Assembly: GCF_026008515.1 (NCBI RefSeq)
Contig: NZ_BQYM01000014.1
Coordinates: 1-64,000 of the forward strand
DNA: 64,000 nucleotides
Direction: 5' to 3'
Source: Hoyosella levis
GTDB taxonomy: Bacteria; Actinomycetota; Actinomycetes; Mycobacteriales; Mycobacteriaceae
The notes below the pieces were generated by a model. That model was not told the DNA's origin, did not search any database, and saw only the letters and a list, made by a program, of their open reading frames with translations. Shown here piece by piece: positions 44,112 to 55,700 of the stretch. A program made the translations under genes and the position numbers. Each line of letters opens with the position of its first letter. Position 1 is the first letter of the stretch.

Positions 44112-44921
44112 CTAGTCCGGCGCGAGGAGGTGGTGCAGGAACGTGCTGGGCTGGTCGAGGAATGCACGCATGAGCCGTACGGGCTCGGACTGGTCGTAGC
44201 CAATGGGCGCAATGGAGCCGTCGTCGCTGATCTCGAGCAGGTGGGCTCCCGGCACCGCGAGCAGGATCGGCGAGTGGGTGGCGACGATGAACTGGCAACC
44301 GTGATCGAGGAGGTCGACGATACGGGCGATGAGCGCGAGGCAGCCGCGGACGGATAGCGCGGCCTCGGGCTCGTCGAGGAGGTAGAGGCCGTTCGGGCCG
44401 AAGCGATGATTGACGACATCGAGAAAGGACTCGCCATGCGAGCGCTCATGCAGCGAGTGCCCGCCATAGAACTGTGTAGCCCGCAGGTTCTCGATCTCGG
44501 TGGCGACGTTGTAGAACGATTCGGCGCGGAGGAAGAATCCGGTGCGGGGCCGGGCGGCCCATTGCATGCGGATTGCGTGGGCAAGGTCGGATTCGGAGCG
44601 GCGGGTGGCGAACCGGAATGCGGTGGTCCCGCCTTCAGCGTTGAATCCGGCGACGACGGCGATGGCTTCGAGGAGCGTGGACTTGCCGGTCCCGTTGTCG
44701 CCGGTGAGGAATGTGATGCCGGGAGGGATGCCGAGGCCCTCGGGCGGGGCAAGGTTTCCGATGACGGGCAGGTTGAACGGATAGCGATCGTCGGTGCCCG
44801 GTTCGAGCATGATGTGGCGCAGGTACTGCCCGTGCTCCGCCAAGCCGTCGGGCAACGCACCATCGTGAGCCCTGGGGTGCCCGCCATTGCCGTCAACCGA
44901 AGCGCACCGCTGGTCGGTCAT
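44112..44921 (-). CDS. AAA-type ATPase (ABC-like, AAA_23)
   Basis: A 269-residue ATPase. Walker A GDNGTGKST at about 74-82, Walker B LLDEPEAALS, and the H-motif VATHSPILL are clear. Between them the ATPase carries a signature-like region around LRATQFYGGHSLHERSHGES. The layout is that of small predicted ATPases of the AbiEii/OLD-like group, but no toxin or nuclease domain is fused or adjacent. The ATG at 44921 overlaps the methyltransferase stop (ATGA), which supports this start, although an internal start near residue 38 is possible. Its role is unknown. Confidence 0.82.
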   Translation of the reverse strand: MTDQRCASVDGNGGHPRAHDGALPDGLAEHGQYLRHIMLEPGTDDRYPFNLPVIGNLAPPEGLGIPPGITFLTGDNGTGKSTLLEAIAVVAGFNAEGGTTAFRFATRRSESDLAHAIRMQWAARPRTGFFLRAESFYNVATEIENLRATQFYGGHSLHERSHGESFLDVVNHRFGPNGLYLLDEPEAALSVRGCLALIARIVDLLDHGCQFIVATHSPILLAVPGAHLLEISDDGSIAPIGYDQSEPVRLMRAFLDQPSTFLHHLLAPD

Positions 44922-45535
44922 GCGCGAGTGGCAACGCCTAGCGAGAGCGCGCCAAGGAACTTGGGCGTGCCCTTCTCGTAGAACTCCTCGATGCTGCTGA
45001 TGGTGAATCCGGCATCCTCGATGAGCGGCACGATGGGCCTGTCGAGGTTGCAGCCCCCGAAGAGCTTCTGCTGCAGCGGGTTGAGGCGATGTTGCCAGTT
45101 CTGCACGGTGGAGTCGGGGGCGAGGCCGTGCTCGACGAAGTGGAAGGTGCCGCCGGGCTTGAGGACGCGGCGCACCTCGCGGAGCGCGGCGGCCACATCG
45201 GGAATGGTGCAGAGCGTCCAGGTGGACAGGGCGCTATCGCAGCTCGCATCGTCGAGGGGGAGCGATTGCCCGTCGAGGCCGTGGCGCTCCACGGGGACGG
45301 GCGAGTGGGCGACGCGCTTGCGGGCGATATGCCATGCGGCGTCGGCGGGCTCGATGGCCAGCACGCGGGAGACCGCCGGGGGGTAGTACGGGATGTTCAG
45401 CCCGGATCCGAAACCAATCTCCACGACGTCGCCGGTGAGCCCCGCGCAGGCTTGCTCGCGCTGCGGCCCGGTCAGCTTGGTCCCGCACGCCACGTTGATG
45501 ATGCGAGGCAGGATCGTGTCACCGTAGATGCCCAT
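44918..45535 (-). CDS. Class I SAM-dependent methyltransferase (UbiE/phospholipid type)
   Basis: A 205-residue protein with the SAM-binding motif VVEIGFGSGLN near residue 36-46, LAIEPADAAW and LREVRRVLKPGGTFHFVEHG. It resembles small methyltransferases related to UbiE and bacterial phospholipid N-methyltransferases. A conserved CNLDRPI segment follows. It is coupled by ATGA to the ATPase gene downstream. The substrate is not predictable; a lipid is plausible. Confidence 0.85.
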   Translation of the reverse strand: MGIYGDTILPRIINVACGTKLTGPQREQACAGLTGDVVEIGFGSGLNIPYYPPAVSRVLAIEPADAAWHIARKRVAHSPVPVERHGLDGQSLPLDDASCDSALSTWTLCTIPDVAAALREVRRVLKPGGTFHFVEHGLAPDSTVQNWQHRLNPLQQKLFGGCNLDRPIVPLIEDAGFTISSIEEFYEKGTPKFLGALSLGVATRA

Positions 45536-45565
45536 GCTGCCAGGGTACTGCGGTCGTGCACCGCC

Positions 45566-45624
45566 GCGAGTGCGCGACGAACGACAACTTTCGTGCTCAC
45601 GCCTGTCGGATCTTGCACACTCGC
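45566..45624. repeat. Imperfect palindrome related to the one at 63375
   Basis: Outer arms GCGAGTGCGC and GCACACTCGC, inner arms near CGACA and TGTCG. The left flank GCGAGTG and the right flank TCTTGCACACTCGC are shared with the hairpin at 63375-63433. It lies between the methyltransferase start and the katG stop. Confidence 0.65.
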
Positions 45625-45685
45625 ATCTCCCGCGACGCGAGCAGGGCCGACCGCGATGCGCGGCCGGCCCTGGTGCGACTCAGTG

Positions 45686-47932
<2,247 letters not shown>

Positions 47933-48376
47933 TCAAGGGATTTGCTCGGATTGGGCTGAAGCCAAGCAGGCGGGGCACAAGCCCCAGAAGATGACCTCGG
48001 TCTCATCGATCTCGAAACCGTGGTCATCCGACGCGGTCATGCACGGGGCTGCACCAGTGGCGCAGTCGACATCAGCAATGACGCCGCAGCTCCGGCACAC
48101 CAGATGATGATGGTTGTCACCAACGCGCGTCTCGTACCGCGCCACCGACCCCGTCGGCTGGATACGTCGCAGCAATCCAGACGATGTCAGGGCCCGCAGC
48201 ACGTCATACACGGCCTGGTGCGACACAGCACCGTGATTCTGGCGGACCACGCTGATGATGGAGTCAGTATCCGAATGCGGGTGATCATGCACCGCTGTCA
48301 GCACCGCCAGGCGCGGCGCCGTCACGCGGAGGGCTGCCCCGCGCAACAAGCGCTCAAAATCCGGTCGCGTGCTCAC
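47933..48376 (-). CDS. furA: FurA, redox-sensitive Fur-family repressor
   Basis: A 147-residue Fur-family regulator closely resembling mycobacterial FurA: LRVTAPRLAVLTAV, SHQAVYDVLRAL (DNA-binding helix), GSVARYETRVGDNHHHLVCRSCG and the C-terminal CPAC. It represses furA-katG and senses metal and peroxide. The GTG at 48376 is chosen by comparison with the mycobacterial protein; an ATG six codons upstream is in frame. A FurA-box-like element lies just upstream. The gene is 18 bp from katG. Confidence 0.94.
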   Translation of the reverse strand: MSTRPDFERLLRGAALRVTAPRLAVLTAVHDHPHSDTDSIISVVRQNHGAVSHQAVYDVLRALTSSGLLRRIQPTGSVARYETRVGDNHHHLVCRSCGVIADVDCATGAAPCMTASDDHGFEIDETEVIFWGLCPACLASAQSEQIP

Positions 48377-48390
48377 ACCCCAAGTGTGGA

Positions 48391-48413
48391 CCACTTTCTG
48401 GAATCAATCAAGT
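48391..48413. promoter_or_regulatory. FurA box in the furA-katG promoter
   Basis: On the minus strand this reads ACTTGATTGATTCCAGAAAG, closely matching the element CTTGACTGATTCCAGAAAAG that I recall in mycobacterial furA promoters. It also contains a TTGATT -35-like hexamer and lies 15 bp before the furA start. Confidence 0.75.
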
Positions 48414-48470
48414 GTTTGCGGGAGTGGATTGCGGTAGGGCTCGGGTTGCTCCGCGCGTACTCTCTCATCC

Positions 48471-48935
48471 ATGGCTGATGATCATGATCGGGATGGTTCG
48501 CGCGCTCGCGCAGGCGGTTGGGCGCGGACGGTTGGTCGCTGGGTGCTTGGCTTGTTCCTGCTGTTCGCGGGCCTGTCGCATCTGACGTGGGCGAGGTCGG
48601 AGTTCCTGGCGCAGGTGCCGGGGTGGATGCCTTTGGACGCGGATCTGGTGGTCATCGCCTCGGGCGTGGTGGAGGTCGCGCTGGGGGCCGCGTTGCTGCT
48701 GGCGCGGCAGGGGCGCTGGCGGGTTTTGGTGGGCTGGGTGGTCGCGGCGTTCTTTGTGGCGATCTTCCCGGGGAACATCTCGCAGTTCGTGACGGGGACG
48801 GATGCGTTCGGCCTGGAAAGCGACCTGGCGCGGGGCGCCCGCTTGTTGTTCCAGCCAGTGCTCGTGGTGTGGGCGTTGTGGTGCACGCGAGCGTGGGCGG
48901 ACCGGCCTGCGCTGCTGCGGCGGAGTCGGGACTAG
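48471..48935 (+). CDS. DoxX-family membrane protein
   Basis: A 154-residue protein with four membrane segments. It has the same pattern as the protein at 40511 (GLSHLTWARSEFLAQVPGWMP, GVVEVALGAAL, VAIFPGNISQFV), so the two are paralogues. It is divergent from furA-katG, and a shared promoter region suggests a possible link to peroxide stress. DoxX-like proteins are proposed to support redox or thiol homeostasis. A large palindrome follows at 48996. Confidence 0.82.
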   Translation: MADDHDRDGSRARAGGWARTVGRWVLGLFLLFAGLSHLTWARSEFLAQVPGWMPLDADLVVIASGVVEVALGAALLLARQGRWRVLVGWVVAAFFVAIFPGNISQFVTGTDAFGLESDLARGARLLFQPVLVVWALWCTRAWADRPALLRRSRD

Positions 48936-48995
48936 AGGAGCCGGGACTGGGCCTGCCATCGGTCTCGGGGAAGGGCCGACCGGCTGTTCGGCTGC

Positions 48996-49043
48996 AAACG
49001 CGATAGATCCTGCTGGTTAGACCGGTCTGCTTCTATCGCGTTT
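48996..49043. terminator. Inverted repeat with nested palindrome after the DoxX-like gene
   Basis: 12-bp arms AAACGCGATAGA and TCTATCGCGTTT enclose a second palindrome AGACCGGTCT (49019-49028). It lies between convergent genes (48471-48935 and 49097-49441) and is likely a bidirectional terminator. Confidence 0.75.
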
Positions 49044-49096
49044 GAGGGTTTCCGGTGCTTTTGCGCCGGCTGGCCCCGGTAGCGGTTGCGCCCGGA

Positions 49097-49441
49097 TCAG
49101 GTGTATGAGTCCTGGCCTTGTTGGTTCGTGACCGTGGTGAGCAGGAATGCGCTGTCGGCAAGGGCGAGCACCGAATGGCGTTCATGCGTGAGGATCCACA
49201 ATTCCCCTTCGTTGAACTCCCATTGCGCCCCTGCTTCGATGTCGACGCGAACTCGTCCCACGAGTACCTGAAGGCTCGAGGCGGGCGGGGAGTTGTGCTC
49301 GGCCAGTTCCATGCCCTTCCGGAGCGCGATCACGGTCTGCCGGAGCGGGCCGTCATTGGCGATGAGCTCGGCGCTGCGACCATGCTTGCCCGTCCGCGCT
49401 GCGGCGAGGTGGGACTCGGCGAGTTCCCTCAGATTTGCCAT
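49097..49441 (-). CDS. Small cupin-like protein
   Basis: A 114-residue protein: MANLRELAESHL then a cupin-type barrel with SLQVLVGRVRVDIE, QWEFNEGELWIL, HERHSVLALADSAFLLTTV. The ATG at 49441 follows AAGGAC. The His-rich strand could bind a metal. The upstream frame extends further but has non-coding character. It is divergent from the large PKS operon. No specific function is recognised. Confidence 0.75.
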   Translation of the reverse strand: MANLRELAESHLAAARTGKHGRSAELIANDGPLRQTVIALRKGMELAEHNSPPASSLQVLVGRVRVDIEAGAQWEFNEGELWILTHERHSVLALADSAFLLTTVTNQQGQDSYT

Positions 49442-49631
49442 GACGGTCCTTGGGGTTGCCTGCTGGCTCTGGTCTGAAAATACGCGGCGCACGCAGATCG
49501 TGTCCACCCTTTGAGAGCAGCGCGGCGTGGATGGCCTCGCCCGCGCGAGCGAGCCGTGCAACTCCATGTGAACGCACGGTGAACAATGCCCCGCCGAGCG
49601 GCAGAATGTGTCCTTCGTCATTGTAGGGGAC

Positions 49632-49668
49632 TTGACCGACTATCCTCGCGGTTCCTAACATAATGTTG
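49632..49668 (+). promoter_or_regulatory. Putative promoter and operator of the PKS operon
   Basis: A -35-like TTGACC (49632-49637) and a -10-like TAACAT (49656-49661) are separated by 18 bp. The perfect palindrome AACATAATGTT (49657-49667) overlaps the -10. A hairpin GCGGGC-AAA-GCCCGC (49691-49705) lies in the leader. The first gene starts at 49791. Confidence 0.45.
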
Positions 49669-49790
49669 GTTGAACTGGGTATTTGTCCTTGCGGGCAAAG
49701 CCCGCTACCAGCCCCAACGAACCTAGCGGCGCCCAGAACCAGGCATCGTGCTGACCCGAGCAATGACCCAACGAATTCGTGAGGCCCTTG

Positions 49791-52700
49791 ATGCGCAACG
49801 CCGACACTAATGATGAACAAGTGTTGGCGATGACGCCCCTGCGGAGGCCGAACGCGCGAATCGTCACTGCCGCATGCCATGCCGGCGCGCACGGCATTCT
49901 TGACCTTGGGCGCGGCTCGTCCCTGGCCCGCCGCGAGCTCGCTGTGGCGGCCGCGGCGATCCCCGGCGGATTCGGCGTTCGCATCTCGGATGATTGCTCC
50001 CTTGGCGCCGATGCGCTGCCCGACGAAGCAGTGACGGTCGTTCTTGGCGTCGATGCCCTGGACCGGGCCCCCGAGTTCGAGGGCCGACGCGTTCTCGTGG
50101 AAGCGACCTCGATCGAGCAGGCGAGGGAAGCGCATCGTGCTGGCGCTGATGGAATCATCGCGCGAGGCTGCGAGGCTGGCGGTCCAGCTGGCACCACGAG
50201 CAGCTTCGTGCTGCTCCAGCAAGTGTGCTCCGACGAGACGATCGACATCCCGATCTGGCTGGCGGGCGGCATCGGCCCTGACACCGCTGCCGCCGCGGTG
50301 ATGGGCGGCGCACGGGGCGTGGTGCTCGACGTCCAGCTCGCCCTGCTGCGCGAGTCCACCATCGCTGCCGAGGAGCGCGGGGTGCTCGCGGGGCTCGACG
50401 GCTCGGAGTCCGTGATCGAGGATGGGCAGCGCGTGGTGCGACGTGCCCTCCGGCGAAGCGACGGTACTGGCCTCGTCCTCCCCGTCGGCGAGGACGCCTA
50501 CCTCGCGCAGGTATTCGCGTCGAGGTTCGAGACCGTTCCGGCCGCGATCCGGGCCATCCTGGACTCGATCGCCGCAGCGGTCGATGCGCCCGGCCGGGAC
50601 CTAGCCCGCGAGGTGCTCGACGAGGGATCGCCGCTGGCGGACGCACTGGGCACGGCACTGCCTCTCGCCCAGGGACCGATGACGCGAGTGAGCGATCATC
50701 CCCGGTTCGCCGCAGCGGTCGCCGAGGCTGGCGCGCTGCCATTCATCGCGCTCGCCGTCAACTCGGGCGCGCGCTCCCAAGAGATCCTCACGGCCACCAA
50801 GGAGCTGGTGGGGGACCGTCCGTGGGGCGTGGGCATCCTGGGTTTTGCCGACGCGCAGCTGCGGGAGGAGCAGCTCGACGCAGTGCTCGCCACGCGCCCG
50901 AGCCACGCCATCATCGCTGGCGGGCGCCCCGCCCAGGCCTCACGCCTCGAGGCCGAGGGCATCAGCACCTTCCTGCACGTTCCCTCGCCCGGCCTGCTGC
51001 GGCAGTTCCTCGGCGGCGGAGCCCGCAAGTTCATCTTCGAGGGCGCCGAGTGCGGCGGGCACGTCGGGCCCCGCCACAGCTTCCCGCTGTGGCAGGCACA
51101 GATCGGGGAGCTCCAGCAGTTCCTCGGCGCTCATCCCGATGCCGCCACCCGCATCGAGGTCTTCTTCGCCGGCGGCATCCATGACTCCCGCTCGGCAGCG
51201 ATGGTCGCAGCGCTCGCCCGCCCGCTCACCGAGGCAGGCGTGCGTATCGGCCTGCTCGCTGGCACCGCCTACCTGTTCACCGAGGAGGCCGTCGAGTCCG
51301 GCGCGATCGTCCCCGGGTTCCAGCGGCACGTCGTCGAGGCAACCCGCACCGTGCTTCTCGAGACGGCGCCGGGCCACGCCACCCGCTGCGTCGATAGCCA
51401 GTTCGCGGCCGAGTTCGCGCGCACCCGCACCGAGCTGCAGCAGCAGGGCGTGCCCGACCGGGAGCTGTGGGAGAAGCTCGAGCAGCTCAACATCGGCCGG
51501 CTCCGCGTCGCGAGCAAGGGCGTTGATCGGTCCGGCGGGCAGCTCGTCGAGGTGAGCGCGGAGCAGCAGCTCCATGACGGCATGTTCATGGCGGGGGACG
51601 TGGCCCTGCTACGTGACTCGGTCACCACCGTCTCCGCGCTGCACGATTCCCTCACCAGTGGCGCAGCGGAGTGGTACGCGAAGCGCGGCAGAGAGCTCGG
51701 CATCGACCCGGCGAGCGCGCCCGAGCCCGAGCCACTCGATATCGCGATCGTCGGCATGGCCGCGATGTTCCCGCAGGCCCCCACGCTCTCTACCTTCTGG
51801 TCCAACATCCTCGCTGGCGTGGATTCGGTCACCGAGGTGCCCGCCTCGCGATGGGATCCGGCGGTGTACTTCAACGCCGACGGCGGCGACGGCAAGACCC
51901 CCTCGAAGTGGGGTGGATTCCTGCCGCCCATCCCGTTCGATCCGTTGCGCTTCGGCATCCCGCCGCGCTCCCTCGGCAGCATCGAGCCCACCCAGTTGCT
52001 CGCCCTCGAGGTCGCGGACCAGGCGCTGCGCGACGCTGGCTATGACACCCGGCCGTTCGACCGGCAGCGCACCGCGGTGATCTTCGGCGCCGAGGCAGGC
52101 AGTGACCTCTCCAACGCGGGCGTGCTGCGCAATGTGCTGCCCTCCTACATCGGCGACCTGCCCCCCGAGCTTGACGCGCAACTGCCACGCCTCACCGAGG
52201 ACTCGTTCCCCGGCGTGCTCGCCAATGTGATCAGCGGTCGCATCGCTAACCGTCTCAACCTTGGCGGCGCCAACTACACCGTGGACGCGGCCTGCGCCTC
52301 CTCGCTCGCGGCGCTCGATGCAAGCTGCAAGGAACTGGTCGCCGGCGGGGCGGACACCGTCCTGTGCGGTGGCGTCGACCTGCACAACGGCATCAACGAC
52401 TACCTGATGTTCGCCTCGGTGCACGCGCTTTCCGCCACCGGCCGCTCCGCGACCTTCGACAGCTCCGCCGACGGCATCGCGCTCGGCGAGGGCGCGGGGT
52501 GCGTGGTGCTCAAGCGCCTCGCCGACGCCGAGCGCGACGGCGACCGCGTGTATGCCGTCATCAGGGGAGTGGGCAGCGCCAGCGACGGCCGGTCGCTCGG
52601 CCTGACCGCGCCCCGGCCCGAGGGGCAGCGGGCAGCGCTTGAGCGGGCGTACCGCAATGCTGGTGAATCCCCGTCCACTGTCGGCCTCGTCGAGGCGCAC

Positions 52701-55700
52701 GGCACCGGAACCGTTGTTGGCGACCGCACCGAGCTGACAACCCTGACGAACCTCTTCACCGATTCCGGTGTCGCGGCGGGCCAGGTGGCCATCGGCTCGG
52801 TCAAGTCCCAGATCGGCCACACCAAGTGCGCCGCGGGTCTTGCCGGGCTCATCAAGGTCGCCCTGGCCATCCACACCGGCGTGAAGCCGCCCACCCTGCA
52901 CGTGCGCAGCCCCAACCCGGCCTGGCAGGAGGGCAGCAGCCCCTTCGTGTTCAACGCCGAGCCACTGCCGTGGGAGAAGCACCCCTCCGAGCGCATCGCC
53001 GGAGTGAGCGCCTTCGGCTTCGGCGGCACCAACTTCCACGCCGTGCTTCGCGGCCACGCCCGCAATGTCGCGCCCGCCCATGCCTGCAATGACTGGCCCG
53101 TCGAGCTGTTCACCTTCCGCGCCGCGAGCCGGGACAAGGCCCTCGACGAAGCACGCGGCCTGCTCGCAAGGATCGATGCCTCGAGCAGCGCGGACTGGAC
53201 CGTCCGGGACTGGGCATTCGCGGCAGCCCAGAAAGCCGATGCCTCGGCAGCGCGGGGCGAGCCCACCTGGATCGCGTTCGTCGCCGCCAGCACAAACGAG
53301 CTGCACCGCACCCTCACGGCCATCGCCAGCGGCGAGCCCGCCAAGGCCGTGCACGAGCGCGTGGACGACACGATCAATAGCGGCAAGGTCGCGTTCCTGT
53401 TCCCCGGCCAGGGCAGCCAGCGCCCCCGGATGGGCGCCGGCCTGATGGTCGCGTTCCCCGAGCTCCAGCATCACCTGCAACGCGGCGAGCGCTACGCCCG
53501 CGCGCTCTACCCGCCGGCCGCGTTCACCAAGGAGACCGCGGACCGCCAGCGCGCCGCCATCACCGACACCACCGTCGCGCAGCCCGCCCTCGGGATGGTG
53601 GAAATGGCGTTCCATGACGTGGTGCGCCGCGCGGGCATCACCCCCGACATGGTTGCCGGGCACAGCTACGGGGAGCTCGCGGCGCTCGCCGCGGCCGGGG
53701 TCATCGACCCGGGCACCCTGCTCGAGCTGAGCGCCGCGCGCGCCACCGCCATCGCCGAGGCAGCCGACGAGCTCGCCGACCGGGGCGCCATGGCCGCGGT
53801 ATCGGCGACAGCGCAGGACGTCGCCTCGGCCCTCGCCGCGGCCGGGCTCGAGGGCGACGTGGTGATCGCCAACGACAACGCCCCGCGGCAGAATGTCATC
53901 TCCGGACCCACCCCAGCCATCGATGCCGCCGTCGCCGCGCTCAAGTCCGCGGGCCTCTCGGTCACCCGGCTCAACGTCTCCTGCGCGTTCCACAGCCCCG
54001 TCGTGGCGTCGGCGAGCGCCACCTTCGCGAAGCATCTCGCCAGCACCCGCTTCTACGCGGCCGATGTGCCGGTGTATGCCAACACCACCGCAGCCGTGCA
54101 CGACGACGATGCCGATGCGGTGCGGCGCGGGCTCGCCGAGCAGATCAGCGCGCCCGTTCGGTTCCGCGAGCAGATCCAGGCCATGCATGACGACGGCGCG
54201 CGGATCTTCATCGAGGTCGGCCCCGGACGGGTGCTCACCAAGCTCACAGGCGCCATCCTCGGCGAGCAGGCCCACGTGGCCATCCCGCTCGACGATGGAC
54301 AGAGCTCGGGGCTGCGCGGTCTCCTCGAGGGCTTCGCGCGGCTCGCTGCCGCCGGTGCGGACCTGCGCACCGAGTGGCTCTTCGAGGGCCGCGGCGCCGT
54401 GGCGCCCGACCCCGCGACGACAGTGAAGCGCCCCGGCTGGACCGTGGACGGCCACCTCGTGCGCACTGCTGATGGTTCCATCCCCGAGGGCGCGCTCGCC
54501 CCGGCAACCCCCGTGAGAATAGGTCCCATGACACACGCCTCGTCCGGAGCAGAAGCGCTTATCACCGAGTTCCTCCGCAACAGCCGCGAGATGGTCGCCG
54601 CGCAGCGGGACGTGCTCCTCGGCTACCTCGGGACCGAAGCTGCCCTGCCGCACAATGGCTACCGCCATGCCGCTCCCGCTTACCTAGCGCCGGAGATCGC
54701 CGCGACGGCACCCGCATCCCAGGAGCCCGCATCCCAGGCACCCGCGCCGTCGTCCGAGCTGTCCTCCGGGCCAGCCCAGCCCGAGCAGCCGGTCGCCCAC
54801 ACCGAGGAGACCGTGCTCGCCAAGGTGTTCGACGTGATCGGCCGCCGCACCGGCTACCCCGTGGAGATGATCGAGCCGGATCTCGACCTCGAGGCCGATC
54901 TCAGCGTCGACTCGATCAAGCGCGCCGAGATCGCCGGGGAGCTTGCTTCCGAGCTAGGCCTGACCGGTGGCGATGATAGCGAGCTGGAGGAAGTATCCCG
55001 CGCGCGCACCGCCGCGGCCATCGCCGCCCTGCTCGTTGCGAAGCTCAACGGGGAAACCGGGCCCGCCGCCGTTGCCACTCCTGCGCCGGCCAGCGCTGCC
55101 AGCCCCGCTGACCTGACCGCCCCCGATGCCTCGGCAATCGTGACGGCCCCGCAGCGCCTCATCATGCGGCACGTGCCACTCGAACCGCTCTCCGCCACAC
55201 CAGAGGTGGCCGGCCAGCGCGTGCTCATCGTCGGCTCAGGCTCCCTCGCCGAGGCCCTCGCCATCCAGCTGCGTGCCCACGGCGCGACCGCGACCATCGC
55301 GCCCGCCACCTTCGCAGACATCCGCGACGCGCTCGCCACGCCCGTCGAGGGAGTCTTCTACCTCGCCAGCACCACGCGTGACTCCGCCCCCGCGCTGCCC
55401 GACGCTTTTCCCCTCCTGCGAGAGCTCATTGCCGCCTCTCCCCGGTGGCTCCTCGCCGCCGGGCCCGGCGAGGGACTTCGCGGCTTCTTCCGCACCGTCG
55501 CCCGCGAGTACCCCGAACTGCACGCCACCGTCATCGAATCCACCGAGACCGGTCCCGCGCTCCTCGCCACCGAACTGATCACCGAGACCGCCGCCGGGCC
55601 GGGCCAGCCCGTCGTCCTGCTCGACGCTGGCACCCGCTCGGGCCTCGCTCTGCAGCCCACCAGCCTGGGCACCGTCGCTACCGCAGGTGCCGGGCCCAGC

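Noticed and set aside
44112-45535. ATPase plus methyltransferase as a defence (BREX/Abi-like) pair
   Set aside because: The methyltransferase resembles UbiE/phospholipid enzymes, not DNA methylases, and no nuclease or toxin is adjacent.
49442-49621. N-terminal extension of the cupin-like gene to 49621
   Set aside because: The extra residues are Cys/Arg/Ser-rich with no coding character, and AAGGAC before the ATG at 49441 gives a better start.
51609-54668. Minus-strand open frame of about 1000 codons opposite the first megasynthase
   Set aside because: It is the antisense shadow of a strongly G/C-third-position gene; its product is low-complexity and has no domain, while the plus strand encodes clear KS and AT motifs.
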